Notes: generated by a model from the sequence alone, not told the origin. 64,000 nt of DNA from Terricaulis sp. (GCA_024707365.1 JANPZV010000005.1:744001-808000), one strand, 5' to 3'; shown: positions 8,905-18,776, counted from the first letter of the stretch. A program made the numbers and translations.

Positions 8905-8949
8905 TTGCCAAGGTTGGGGTCGTGAGTTCAGATCTCATCGCCCGCTCCA
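8905..8949 (+). other. Candidate attachment site: 3' half of tRNA-Gly(GCC)
   Basis: The 45 bases read as the anticodon loop TTGCCAA (8905-8911), the 3' strand of the anticodon stem, the variable loop, a T arm whose stem GTGAG/CTCAT still pairs, the acceptor strand CGCCCGC, the discriminator T and CCA. No 5' half precedes it. Integrases commonly target tRNA 3' halves, and the element restores the tRNA at its far end, so this is read as the original 3' half displaced to the right end of the island. The T loop reads TTCAGAT instead of the usual TTCGAAT, consistent with loss of function. Confidence 0.7.
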
Positions 8950-8999
8950 AGGGAGCTCAATAAATCAATGGCCTATGCGCGCTTGGCGTGGTGGCGGAT

Positions 9000-9395
9000 G
9001 CGCCGCGAGGCGCGTTGCCGACAGACAGCGACCAATTTTTGCTGCGCGCGCCGATGTCCGGCGTGCATGTTCTGATCGGAATGGGCTTGCTCCAGCCGCA
9101 GCCTTCAGCGTCGATCCGGCTGGCGTAGGGGCATTGGAGCTTCGGCGCGTACGGGCTTATCAAAACGCGGCTCACATCCAGCGCGGCCGAGCAAAGCACC
9201 GTCAGCATCGAAGGGCGCGACATCAAGGTCGGGGTGAATCCTGGGCTGATGGCGGCGATGGAGCAAACCATTCCGCTCGGTCGCGGCGGCGCGCCGGAAG
9301 AGGCGGCGGGCGCGGTCTATCTCTTTTGCATCCCAGAATCTGACTATGTCAGCGGCCAGACATTGGTGTGCAGCGGCGGGCTGACCGGCATATAG
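9000..9395 (+). pseudogene. Short-chain dehydrogenase remnant
   Basis: The last 60 codons read IPLGRGGAPEEAAGAVYLF, then YVSGQTLVCSGG and a stop at 9393-9395, the classical SDR C-terminal motif. Upstream in the same frame there is an in-frame TAG near 9127, and I find no Rossmann GxxxGxG segment or YxxxK active site. It is a degraded tail of an SDR gene that begins right after the attachment site. It may have been cut by the island's insertion or by an earlier rearrangement. Confidence 0.55.
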
Positions 9396-9481
9396 AGCAA
9401 ATTCCGCTTAAGTGGACGCCGGCTCTAGCCGGTCGGCCGTTCACGCTTCTCGGCCGTCATGCGCTCAAGCAGGCGCTTGCT

Positions 9482-10118
9482 CTAGAGAAACGAGCTGATG
9501 ACGATGAAGGCCGCGAGGGCCAATGCGGGGATCGCCGTCCACGCTACTTTCTTCGTCCAGACCCGACGTCCGATCAGATCATTATGATAGGCGATGATCG
9601 CCGCGATTGCGGCAAGCACAATTGTGAGACCCATCACAATTGCGGCGGGCCACACGCCGGTGAGGCCGGCGATGGCGAGGGTGGCCGCGACTTTGCCGTG
9701 AACCCATTGGACGAAGGCGGCGATGACGCTGACGACCATGAAGACGCCAAGTGCGGCCCACCAACCGCCGCCGTCGCCGCTGGAGGAGGCTCCACCTGAG
9801 AGTCTAATGGGCTCGGGTTTGAATTTCACCGGCGCCGGCGCCCGATCTCGTTCGGCTCGCCGGTCAGACTTTTCGGCCTTGCGTTCGGCTTTGCGATCTT
9901 GGTCGCGCTGTTTCTTCGCGGCTTTGGCGTCGGCTTTCTTCTTGGCCTTCGCCAATTGCGCCTGATGGTCGGCGCGGCGGAGTTCGGCGTCCAGGGCGTC
10001 GCGCTTTTCGCTTGGCCTCTTCTTCGCGGAGCCGGTCCTTCAGCCCTTGCTCGCCTTCCATGGTCGGCAGGGAGAAGCCGCTCTTGGAGAGTTCGTACTC
10101 TTTTTGATTCCAAGCCAT
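9482..10118 (-). CDS. Hypothetical membrane protein with charged N-terminal region, frameshifted
   Basis: The start MAWNQKEYELSKSGFSLPTM leads into a strongly charged Lys/Arg/Glu region (AKAKKKADAKAAKKQRDQD) and then three hydrophobic segments (WWAALGVFMVVSVIAAFVQW; VAATLAIAGLTGVWPAAIVM; AWTAIPALALAAFIVISSFL). A frame break near 10003-10015 separates the first 40 residues from the rest; joining gives DALDAELRRADHQAQLAKAK and a protein of about 210 residues. No family is recognised. It is likely an inner-membrane protein with a cytoplasmic charged tail. Confidence 0.6.
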
Positions 10119-10214
10119 GGCCGAGGGTAACAGAAATTACGCGGCTCGGGGTGGTAATGGGCTCAACGCGATGGCGCGGTGCGTTTTTGGGCCGGCGCCG
10201 CCCTTCGCGCAGGC

Positions 10215-11778
10215 CTACGCGCGGCCCGCGAGCGCGGCGGCGAGGCGGCGGGCGAGGGCGATGATGGTGAGCGTCGGGTTGGCTTGCCCGCCCGAAGCGA
10301 ACACGCAGCTTGAAGCGATCCAGAGATTTTCGACATCATGGGCGCGGCATTGCGCGTTCACAACGCCGGCGCTGGGATCTGCGCTCATCGCGGCGCCGCC
10401 CAATTGATGATAGCCGTCGCGCGCGGCGCTGGCGATGGCGGCGCGTGTTTCGGCTCGGCCGGCGTCAAAGCGCAGCGCGCCAAGGCCGCTGGCGCGCAAG
10501 TCCGCATCGAGCGCCTCGTGCGCGGCCAAAACACTCTCGAAATCAGCATCGTTCATGTGAAAATCGATAGCGAGCTTAGGCAGGCCGAGTGAGTCGCGCG
10601 CATCATGGAGGCGCACGCGATTGTGGGCGTTGCGCATTTGCTCGCCATGATAACACAGCCGCCACGCGCCGCTTGCATCGGCGATGAGGTCAACCGCGCC
10701 AGGATAGCCGCCGCTCAGCTTGGCGTAGAGCAATTGAAACACAGCGCCCGAAAGGCCAACCGCCGCCGAGATCGGCGCGCGCGCGAACTTTCGGATGTGT
10801 AAACCCAGCTGGCCATTTTGGCCCGCCAGCGCGGCGAGCCGTGTCGCCAATGCGCGCGCAATCGCGGCGACATTGTTGCGCGCCTCACTCGGGTTATCGA
10901 GCCAGAAGGCGATATTGCCGAAAGGCTCGGCGCGTAGGGCGGCGTCGGTGGGGCGCAGCCGCCGCCGCGCAAACACGCCGCGCTCAAGCATGCGGCAGGC
11001 GAAAGCTTGCGCGCCGGCTGGATCGGTGAGCGTGATGGCGCTGATCGAGCCGGTCAAATGGCCCATATAGCCACGCCCCAGCGGGCCATCAGCGCCGCCA
11101 AACAGCGCCGGTTGCGTGTGTTGCGCCAGCAAAAGCAGGCGCAGCACGCCAAGGCCGCCGCAAGCCAGCACAATCTGGATTGGCGCGCACGCTTTTTTCG
11201 GCGTTGTCGATGCGCACGTTGAGGCGGGTCACGCGGCCGGTGTCGATGTCGAGCCCGGTGACGCGCGCATGCCGCACGATGACGGGGCCTGCTTTCGCGC
11301 GGAGGCGCGCGCGCCAGCGCCGCGCCATATTGCGCTCAGGCCCCCAGGTTTCGTCGCGCAGCGCGTCAAAGCGCGCCAGCTTTTCAAATCCAGGCGGGGG
11401 CGGGGATTCGCTGACGCCGTGTGCGCCGAGAAATGCCGCGGCTTTCTCCCACCAAGGGGCCATGTCTGCTTCGGTGATTGGCCAGCTGCGGAAATCTGCT
11501 GAATCAAGCGGCGCGCAGCGGCCGCCCCACCAATGCGACGTGCCGCCGAGCGCCGCGGCGGCGACGATTGGGATTGGATCGTGCCAGTCGGGATCGCTTA
11601 TTTCGGCGGCGAGAATGTCAGGCGCGCCAGGAACGGGATTGAGCCCGCCAGCTTCAAGCACGAGTGTTTTAAGGCCTGCATCATGGCAATCGAGCGCGCA
11701 CGCCAAGCCTGCGGGGCCAGCGCCGACAATGCAGACATCATACGCGTGATCCAGCGCGGCGGACGAAGTAAGCGGCAA
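10215..11778 (-). CDS. GMC-family FAD-dependent oxidoreductase, frameshifted
   Basis: The N-terminus has the FAD-binding motif CIVGAGPAGLACALDCHDAG and LEAGG, then GGTSHWWGGRC, typical of GMC oxidoreductases. The C-terminus has DGYHQLGGAAMS and the second FAD motif with NLWIASSCVFASGGQANPT. The frames meet at a run of six T at 11193-11198. Correcting it joins DNAEK to IQIVLACGGLGVLRLLL and gives a protein of about 520 residues. The open frame extends to 11844, but those codons lie in a dispersed repeat (11790-11832), so a TTG start at 11778 is proposed. Substrate unknown; the family oxidises alcohols and sugars. Confidence 0.75.
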
Positions 11779-11789
11779 TTTTTCACGCC

Positions 11790-11855
11790 TTAAAGCAACG
11801 GACTTTAAATTCGCCTCAGTTCGATGGCGGGCGCCGTGTCGCATTTAAGGCCCGA
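11790..11855. repeat. Dispersed intergenic repeat, family B, copy 1
   Basis: Positions 11790-11832 are identical, base for base, to 44161-44203. A second block, GTCGCATTTAAGGCCCGACG near 11840, matches the right end of the other copy near 44304 with one change. Copy 1 therefore looks like a shorter version that lacks about 100 internal bases. It lies between the GMC gene start and the intergenic space to 11964. Confidence 0.7.
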
Positions 11856-11963
11856 CGCTTTCGGGCCCGGCTCCCCCATAACCGGAGCGGGCATATGCAG
11901 TGCTGGCCGCCAAGGCGGCAAGCTTAAAAGCGGTAAAGCAGAGTGCGGTTTGGTTAAGCGCGC

Positions 11964-12324
11964 TTAAGCGTGCTCGCCAAAGCGGGCCATTGCTTCAGTC
12001 ACGAGCCGCTCGGCCTCTTCAAAGCGGTCGGCGCTGATCAAGGGCGCGGCGCTGCGGAGCGCGTCGACGCACGCCTCTATGCGCAGCTGCTGGGCGTGGA
12101 TGATCGCGAGGTTAAGCAATTGCATCGCCAGATGGCGATTGGGCGGGGTGGCCGGCTCGGACAGGCGCACGCGAATCCGGCGCAGCACGGCTGAGCGGAG
12201 GCGGATCGCCTGCGTCGTTATAATGGCGCCGATCGCCCCAGCGCTTCGAGCCGCCGCGCGCGCGCCGGTCGGGGCCAAAATAGACTTCGTTATCAACCCA
12301 CTTTCGATCATAATCGGCGTTCAT
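11964..12324 (-). CDS. Hypothetical protein, frameshifted
   Basis: The start MNADYDRKWVDNEVYFGPDR followed by RRHYNDAGDPPPLS and, after a one-base shift near 12190, VLRRIRVRLSEPATPPNRHL and a helical tail ending MARFGEHA. Total about 119 residues. The N-terminal GPDRRA..G..R.GDRR pattern is one I associate with uncharacterised alphaproteobacterial proteins. The role is unknown; the C-terminal half is a helical, repeat-like segment (AMQLLNLAIIHAQQLRIEAC). Confidence 0.5.
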
Positions 12325-12363
12325 ACGCCGACATCCTAAAAGCGGTGTTAGCAATGCGGGCTC

Positions 12364-13208
12364 TCATTGCCGTAGCCGAATGAGCCCTTCCTGCGCGGCG
12401 CTGGCCACCAGCACGCCATCCTCCCGATAGAGCGCGCCGCGGTTAAATCCGCGCGCGCCAGAGGCGGAGGGGCTGTCCAGCACGTAGAGGTGCCAGCGGT
12501 GAAAATTGGTGGGGCGGTGCAGCCAAAGGATATGATCCAGGCTGGCTGTCTGCACGCCGGAGGTCCAGGTATGGCCGTGCGGGCGCAGCGCCGCGCCAAG
12601 CAGGGCGTAGTCCGAGGCGTAAGCCAGCAGCGCCTGATTGAGCCGCACATCATCGCCAAGATCGCGCGCGCGCGCAGCCACACCATATGATGCGGCGGCG
12701 CCGGTTTTGGATCGCGCACGGCGACGGGATCGACCGGGCGCACCTCAATCGGCCGATCCCGAATTTTCGCAAGCCATTCGGGCTTATCGGCGAAGGCCTC
12801 GCGCCAGCGCTCGACATCATCTTGCACGCTCTCGGGCGGCGGCGCGGGCGGCATGGCGTCCTGATGGTCAAAGCCGCTTTCCTGCACTTGGAAAGAGCAG
12901 GCCATGTTGAAAATCTGCTCACCCTTTTTGATGGCGATGACGCGGCGCGTGGCGAAGCTCTTGCCATCGCGCGAGCGTTCGACCTGATAAAGCACCGGGA
13001 TACGCCCATCGCCCGGACGGATGAAATAGCTCTGCAGTGAATGGCAGATGAGGGCGTCGACGGTTTTGTAGGCGGCGGTCAACGCCTGAGCGACAACCTG
13101 GCCGCCAAAGATGCGCCCCTCGTCTTCGGGCGGGCTTACCCCGCGAAACAGGTTCACGTCGATCTGCTCAAGATCGAGCAGGCGCGTCATTTCATCCATA
13201 ATGGCCAT
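12364..13208 (-). CDS. tesB: Acyl-CoA thioesterase II, frameshifted
   Basis: TesB hydrolyses medium- and long-chain acyl-CoA through a double hotdog fold. Visible blocks are LFRGVSPPEDEGRIFGGQVV, ALICHSLQSYFIRPGD and RRVIAIKKGEQIFNMACSFQ in the first hotdog, and DVRLNQALLAYASDYALL, SLDHILWLHRP and YREDGVLVASAAQEGLIR in the second. The catalytic aspartate is expected in the ASDYALL block. A frame break at a GC-dinucleotide repeat near 12661-12673 separates the two halves. The length after repair, about 280 residues, is normal for the family. Confidence 0.9.
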
Positions 13209-13256
13209 GGCTCAAGGCATATGGCGCGTGCGCAAGCGGCACAAGCGCACGCAAGG

Positions 13257-13726
13257 TCAACGCAGCAGGCGATTGTTTGCGTCACACCAGGGCTCGCGGC
13301 GGCCGCGCCATGGCCTCTGGCAAGGCCCTCGGCCACCAGCACGTCGCCCAAATCCCGGCCATCGATCAGCACATGAGCGATGGTGCGGCCATAGACGTCG
13401 GTGCGGCCGACGTCGTGCGTTTCGATCCCGGCGGCGCTGCCGAGCAAGGCGCGGGCGCGCGCTGTGGCGCGTTGGCCAGGGCGCCGCTCCGCCGCGCAAC
13501 GGGCAAGGTCGCCGGTTTCCGGCGTATCGATATTGGCGAGGCGGAACCGCCGCCCGCCCGCTTCGATCGTATCGCCGTCAATAACATGGACGCGCCGCCA
13601 TTCGTCCGCCCCTGCGGGCGTTGGCGAAAGCGTCTGCTCCTGCGGCGTGATCACAAGCGCGGCGCCGACGATCAAGGCGGCGAGCACAATCTGCAGTTTC
13701 GCGAAGCGGTATTTTCCTGCGCGCAT
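13257..13726 (-). CDS. Staphylococcal-nuclease-like protein, membrane-anchored or secreted, frameshifted
   Basis: After a signal-anchor segment (LQIVLAALIVGAALVI) come the SNase signatures VIDGDTIEAGGRRFRLANID, TPE, and VYGRTIAHVLIDGRDLGDVL with catalytic Arg and Glu positions, ending in VAEGLARPWRGRREPWC once a one-base shift near 13315 is allowed. The RRxPWC ending is typical of this family. It acts on nucleic acids at the membrane or in the periplasm. Without the correction the frame runs on into tesB. The ATG at 13726 is preferred over the TTG at 13735. Confidence 0.8.
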
Positions 13727-13848
13727 GTGCGCCAAAACGGCGCCAAAATCTTAGCGAAGCGTCAACGTCCGCAGAAAATCGCCTAATTGTAAGGAAAAAT
13801 ACAGCAGTGGAAAAGCCTTCCTAACCAATTGCGTGCTGTCCTGCACGC

Positions 13849-14136
13849 ATGCAAAAGCCCACCTTCCCCGCTTTGACGGCCGAAGAGCTGGTCCGAACAG
13901 GCGAGGCTCTGTTCGGGGCGGGGTGGCGCAGCGCATTTGCGCAATTGCTGGCCGATGGCGATGAGGCTCTGATCCGCGCTGTGGAGGCGGGCCGCCAAGC
14001 TGCGCCTTTGCAGTGGCGTGAGCTGCTCATCGCGGCTTCCCAGGATGCCGCGCTACGGGCGATGGACGCCGCGAGCGCGCTGCTCTCGATCGAGCCGGTC
14101 GAGGAGCAGCCCGCTTATCGTGTCGCGGTCAATTAG
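13849..14136 (+). CDS. Hypothetical small protein
   Basis: A 95-residue protein, MQKPTFPALTAEELVRTGEA to the end VAVN, mostly helical and mildly acidic, with no signal peptide and no recognised motif. It is alone on the plus strand, convergent with the coiled-coil gene at 14154 with 17 bases between stops. The intact frame and its isolated position make it likely real. Confidence 0.55.
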   Translation: MQKPTFPALTAEELVRTGEALFGAGWRSAFAQLLADGDEALIRAVEAGRQAAPLQWRELLIAASQDAALRAMDAASALLSIEPVEEQPAYRVAVN

Positions 14137-14153
14137 AGCCTTCGGATGATGCT

Positions 14154-16535
14154 TTAGGCGCTGCGCGAGATCGTATCTTCGCCCTCGGCGTAGCGTTTCT
14201 CAATCAGCTCAATGGTGTTGGCCATCTGCTCAAGCGCCCGCACGCTTGAGCGTTCGACATCGCCGATGCGTGTTTCAATGCGGCGGCGCAGCGCATCGAA
14301 TTCGGCGGCCACGTCGCGCTGCTCAAGCTCGGTCAGGCGCGCTTCGATGGCGCGCGCGATCAGCAATTCATCACCAGTGAGCACGGCCGTTTCGGTTCGC
14401 TCGATCTGGTGCAAACGCAGCTCGTTCTCCGCCAGGAAATGCGCGATCTCGGCGCGCAAGGCTTCAAGCGCATCGGTGTGGCGCTGATCCATGGATCTGA
14501 TGCGCGCGGCGATTTCCTCCGCGGCGGCGAGGGCGTTGTGCTGGGCCTCTTCCTCGAGCCGGCTCATGCGCTCATCCAGTTGGACGGCGGCGTCCTCGTT
14601 TTGCGCGGCGACGCGCGCCAGCGTGCGCGATACGTCCTGGCTGCGCTCAGCCGCGGCGGTGAGCTGGGCGTTGTGATCTTCGAGCCGCGCGTTAAGCGCC
14701 GCGAACTGCGCCGGCGCATCGGTTTCCTCGATCCGTGCGGAGATCAGGCCGATCTCTTTGGCCAGCGCATTCAGCGCTTCTTCGGTGCTTGAATCGGCGG
14801 CGCCTTGCTCAAGCTGGCCGAGCCGGGCGTTCATATCCTCCGCAAGCGCTGCGAGCGCGCGCTGGGTGCTTGCATCCTCGGCGTTGCGTTCGAGCCGATC
14901 CAGACGCGCATCCGCGTCAGTGTTTGTGGCGGCCTGGGCGAGCAGCGCCTTATCCACCTGCGTCAGCCAACCTTCGACCGTATCCTGGCGCTGGGCCACG
15001 CGGTCAACGCCTGCTTGCGCGCGCTTGAGCGTTTCTTCATGGCGCGCGGTTTGGGCCGTGTTGTTGCTCACGATGTCATGCGCCAGCTTTTGCAGCGAGG
15101 CGAAAACGCTGGCTTCGACACGCTCGATGTTTGCCGCGTTGGCGTGTGCGCCGGCGGCGGCGGCTTCCGCGTCGCGATCAAGGCGCGCGATCAGATCGTC
15201 GATGCGCGCGCGCACATCGCCCTCGAACGCATCCTGGCGCGCAACGATCACCAGTTCGGAATCGCTCAAGCTCGCTTTTGAGTCTTCGCGCAGCGCTTCG
15301 ATGTCGAGCAGCGCGTCATTGAGCGCGTGATCGACACGGCTGATGTGCTGGGCGATCTGGTTTTGGCGCTCGCCCAGCGCAGCGGCGGCTGTGGCGGCGT
15401 CCTGGCGCGCGCGCGCCAGATCGGCGGCCAGCGCTGAATCGGCGGCGCGCAATTGGGCTGCGGTTTCTTCGACGGCCATCTGCGCGGCGTCCTCAATCCC
15501 ATTGAGGCGGGCGCTCAGCTGTTCGGTGGCGCGGTGGGCGGCGTGCTGCTGATCGTGCACGCGGTCGGCCAGGGCCTCGATCCGCTCCACGGCGTCAACG
15601 AACGCGCCGTGCACGACGGCGCGGGTCTCCTCGGCCTGGTCGGCGAGGGCTTGTTCCATCGCGGCGCGGGATTGGCGCAGCGCCTCAATCGCGCGCTGCG
15701 CGGCGGCTTCGGCCTGATCGGCGGCGTCGTCCGCATCGGCGCGCATCGCCTCACGCGCGGCGCTGAGCTGGCGGGCGTTTTCTTGCGAGAGCGCGTTGAA
15801 ATCCTGAGTGAACGTCTGGCGCAGCGCTTCCTGCGCGGCGGCCAAGCGGGCGTCCGTCTGTGCGGAGAGCGCCCGCATATCCTTGCTCGCCGCCTCAAAG
15901 CGGCGTGCGTTTTCGGCGGAAAACTCTTCAAAATCCTGCGCTAAGGCGCGTGTCAGCGCCTCCTGGGCGGTGGCCAGGCGTGCGCCGGTCGCGTCGGCGG
16001 CGTAGGCGATGGATTCGACCGATTGAAGATGCGCCTCCAGCGCCTCGCAGCGGTCGAGCAGGCTGTGGCGGGCTTCCGCGCCGCTATCGGCGAGCGCCCC
16101 GGCGGCCTGTTCGGCGGCGGCGAGGCGCTTGCGCAGCATGGCGACATCGCTCTGCAGCTCAGTGAGCGCTGTGGCGCTGTCTTCGGCCAGGGCGCCGGTT
16201 TCGTCGAGCTGGGCTGAAAAGCTGAGCACGGTGGAATCGAGCGCCTTGAGCGCCCCATCGAGCCCGCCGAGCGAAGCGGTAAGCTGCCGCTCAAGCGCCT
16301 CAACCCGATGGCGGAAGGCGTTATTTTCGCGGGTGGGGCGGGGGGCGGGATAAGCCGGCTCCGGCTCCGCCTCGGGCGGCGCGCCTTCTGGCGCGGCGGC
16401 AAGGCCCGCCTCGCCGGCCAGCACCGCGGTCAGAAAGTCGGAAAGGCTGAGCCCTTGGCGCTCAGCCTCTTCGAGCGCCGCTTGGCGCGCTTCGGCGTCC
16501 ACGCCGCGCAGCACCCAGGTATTGTCGCTTGTCAT
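14154..16535 (-). CDS. Long coiled-coil protein with PodJ-type N-terminal motif
   Basis: The 793-residue protein starts MTSDNTWVLRGVDAEARQAA, followed by LEEAERQGLSLSDFLTAVL. This resembles the N-terminal motif (W..GVD..AR..A...A...G.SL..WL) of PodJ-like and related alphaproteobacterial polarity or cell-envelope proteins. Residues from about 75 to the end are almost entirely heptad-like Ala/Glu/Arg/Gln helix, with repeated LD-RL-LE and AAQEAL units suggesting internal duplication. No membrane segment, Sel1 repeats or peptidoglycan-binding domain follow, unlike full-length PodJ. The start at 16535 is preferred because codons upstream to 16682 lack coiled-coil character. A scaffolding role at the pole or division site is inference. 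Confidence 0.65.
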   Translation of the reverse strand: MTSDNTWVLRGVDAEARQAALEEAERQGLSLSDFLTAVLAGEAGLAAAPEGAPPEAEPEPAYPAPRPTRENNAFRHRVEALERQLTASLGGLDGALKALDSTVLSFSAQLDETGALAEDSATALTELQSDVAMLRKRLAAAEQAAGALADSGAEARHSLLDRCEALEAHLQSVESIAYAADATGARLATAQEALTRALAQDFEEFSAENARRFEAASKDMRALSAQTDARLAAAQEALRQTFTQDFNALSQENARQLSAAREAMRADADDAADQAEAAAQRAIEALRQSRAAMEQALADQAEETRAVVHGAFVDAVERIEALADRVHDQQHAAHRATEQLSARLNGIEDAAQMAVEETAAQLRAADSALAADLARARQDAATAAAALGERQNQIAQHISRVDHALNDALLDIEALREDSKASLSDSELVIVARQDAFEGDVRARIDDLIARLDRDAEAAAAGAHANAANIERVEASVFASLQKLAHDIVSNNTAQTARHEETLKRAQAGVDRVAQRQDTVEGWLTQVDKALLAQAATNTDADARLDRLERNAEDASTQRALAALAEDMNARLGQLEQGAADSSTEEALNALAKEIGLISARIEETDAPAQFAALNARLEDHNAQLTAAAERSQDVSRTLARVAAQNEDAAVQLDERMSRLEEEAQHNALAAAEEIAARIRSMDQRHTDALEALRAEIAHFLAENELRLHQIERTETAVLTGDELLIARAIEARLTELEQRDVAAEFDALRRRIETRIGDVERSSVRALEQMANTIELIEKRYAEGEDTISRSA

Positions 16536-16820
16536 GGCGTTGAAGCACTCCGGAACCGCATGTGATGCGCGATTGTGCTTAAGGCCGCGTAAAATTGAGG
16601 CTTTTACCGCCCGGTTTCGGGCTTCTGCATCGGGCGCCGCAAAAAGTGATGGCGCGCGGGCGCGCTCGCAGCGCCAAATCATGGCACAGTCCAGAACGCA
16701 TTACGGCGGCTGCGCCCAGACTGAGGCGGAAGCACCTTAAGGTCGCCAGATTTGAATGGCTTTTTGTTAAGTGTCGCCGGCGGGATCCGCTGAGGATCAT
16801 GCGCCGGCCACGGCGGAGGC
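16536..16820. promoter_or_regulatory. Divergent intergenic region between coiled-coil gene and prkA operon
   Basis: About 285 bases hold the promoters for both directions. A GGAGG-like ribosome site (CGGAGGC, 16814-16820) directly precedes the prkA ATG. I cannot assign a confident -35/-10 pair or operator. Confidence 0.4.
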
Positions 16821-18764
16821 ATGATGTCTGAAGATCTCTTTCGCAGCTATGCGCGCAGCTTTGAACAAAAGCGCGAAGCGGAAATGTCGTTGCAGGATTT
16901 CCTAAATCTCTGCCGCGACGATCCGATGGCCTACGCCAGCGCACACGAACGCATCCTCGCCGCCATCGGCGAGCCGAAAATGGTGGATACCTCCAAGGAC
17001 GCGCGGCTCGGGCGGGTGTTCATGAACCGCACGGTGCGGTTTTACCCGGCCTTCGCCGAATTTTACGGCATGGAAGAAACCATCGAGCGCATCGTCGCCT
17101 TCTTCCGGCACGCGGCGCAGGGTTTGGAAGAGCGCAAGCAGATCATCTATCTGCTCGGGCCCGTCGGCGGCGGCAAATCCTCGCTGGCGGAGCGGCTCAA
17201 GGCGCTGATGGAGGAAAAGCCCATCTATGTGCTCAAAGCCGGCGATGAGATGAGCCCGGTGTTTGAGCATCCGCTTGGGCTGTTTGATCCTGAGGTCTGG
17301 GGCGAGCGTTTGGAAGCCGATTACGGCATCCCCGCGCGCCGGCTCACGGGCCTGATGAGTCCCTGGTGCATCAAGCGCCTCGATGAGTTCGGCGGCGACA
17401 TCACCAAATTCCGCGTGGCGAAGATCAATCCCTCGCGGCTGCGCCAGATCGGCGTCGCCAAAACCGAGCCGGGCGATGACAACAACCAGGATGTCTCCTC
17501 GCTGGTCGGCAAGGTGGATATCCGCAAGCTGGAAATGCACGCGCAGAACGATCCGGATGCGTACTCGTATTCCGGCGGGCTCAACCGCGCCAATCAGGGC
17601 ATTCTCGAATTCGTCGAAATGTTCAAAGCGCCGATCAAGATGCTGCACCCGTTGCTGACGGCGACGCAGGAAGGCAATTATGTCGGCACCGAGAATATCG
17701 GCGCCATCCCCTACACCGGCATCATCATGGCCCACTCCAACGAGGCCGAATGGCAGACCTTCAAGAACAACAAAAACAACGAAGCCTTCATCGATCGGAT
17801 CTTCGTGATCAAAGTGCCGTACTGCCTGCGTGTGAACGAGGAGCAGAAAATCTATGACAAGCTGATCCGCGGCTCTGAATTGTCCGAGGCGCCCTGCGCG
17901 CCCGGCACGCTGGAAATGCTGGCGCGGTTTTCGGTGCTGTCGCGCCTGCGCGAGCATGAAAATTCCAACGCCTTCGCCAAGATGCGCGTCTATAATGGCG
18001 AGAGCCTGAAAGAGGTCGATCCCAAGGCGCGCACGCTGCAGGAATATAGGGACGCCGCCGGCGTCGATGAGGGCATGGAAGGCATCTCAACGCGCTTTGC
18101 CTTCAAGGTGCTGGCCGCCACTTACAATCACGACACCACGGAGGTCGCCGCCGATCCGGTGCACCTCATGTATGTGCTCGAGCAGCAAATCCGGCGCGAG
18201 CAATTTCCGCAGGAACAGGAAGGCAAGCTGCTCGAATTCATCAAGGGCGAGCTCGCGCCGCGCTATGCGGAATTCATCGGCAACGAGATCCAGAAGGCCT
18301 ATCTCGAAAGCTACCACGATTACGGGCAAAACCTGTTTGATCGCTATGTCGATTACGCCGACGCCTGGATCGAGGATATCGATTTCAAGGATCACGATAC
18401 CGGCCAGCTGCTCAACCGCGATCTGCTCAATCAGGAGCTCTCAAAGATCGAAAAGCCGGCCGGCATCGCCAACCCGAAGGATTTCCGCAACGAGGTGGTG
18501 AAGTTCACGCTGCGCGCCCGCGCCAGCCATGGCGGGAAGAACCCTTCCTGGACTTCGTATGAGAAAATCCGCGAGGTGATTGAGCGGCGCATGTTCTCCC
18601 AAGTGGAGGATTTGCTGCCCGTGATCTCCTTCGGCTCGAAGAAGGATAGCGAGAGCGAGAAAAAGCACGAAGAATTCGTGCTGCGCATGACAGAGCGCGG
18701 CTACACCGAGCGTCAGGTGCGGCGCCTCGTCGAATGGTACATGCGGGTGAAACAAGCAGGCTAG
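16821..18764 (+). CDS. prkA: PrkA-type serine protein kinase / AAA+ protein
   Basis: PrkA (YeaG in E. coli) combines an AAA+ module with a C-terminal kinase-like domain and acts in stationary-phase and nutrient-stress responses. The start MSEDLFRSYARSFEQKREAE and SLQDFLNLC are conserved. Walker A is GPVGGGKSSL at about residues 113-122, and the sensor region has VGTENIGAIPYTGIIMAHSN followed by EAEW. The length of 647 residues is normal. It heads a three-gene set, with yeaH 12 bases after its stop and spoVR overlapping yeaH, the conserved prkA-yeaH-spoVR cluster. The frame is intact. Confidence 0.95.
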   Translation: MMSEDLFRSYARSFEQKREAEMSLQDFLNLCRDDPMAYASAHERILAAIGEPKMVDTSKDARLGRVFMNRTVRFYPAFAEFYGMEETIERIVAFFRHAAQGLEERKQIIYLLGPVGGGKSSLAERLKALMEEKPIYVLKAGDEMSPVFEHPLGLFDPEVWGERLEADYGIPARRLTGLMSPWCIKRLDEFGGDITKFRVAKINPSRLRQIGVAKTEPGDDNNQDVSSLVGKVDIRKLEMHAQNDPDAYSYSGGLNRANQGILEFVEMFKAPIKMLHPLLTATQEGNYVGTENIGAIPYTGIIMAHSNEAEWQTFKNNKNNEAFIDRIFVIKVPYCLRVNEEQKIYDKLIRGSELSEAPCAPGTLEMLARFSVLSRLREHENSNAFAKMRVYNGESLKEVDPKARTLQEYRDAAGVDEGMEGISTRFAFKVLAATYNHDTTEVAADPVHLMYVLEQQIRREQFPQEQEGKLLEFIKGELAPRYAEFIGNEIQKAYLESYHDYGQNLFDRYVDYADAWIEDIDFKDHDTGQLLNRDLLNQELSKIEKPAGIANPKDFRNEVVKFTLRARASHGGKNPSWTSYEKIREVIERRMFSQVEDLLPVISFGSKKDSESEKKHEEFVLRMTERGYTERQVRRLVEWYMRVKQAG

Positions 18765-18776
18765 GGCGGCGCGGCA

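Noticed and set aside
16902-17957. 351-codon minus-strand frame across prkA
   Set aside because: Antisense to the intact prkA frame, with no recognisable motif.
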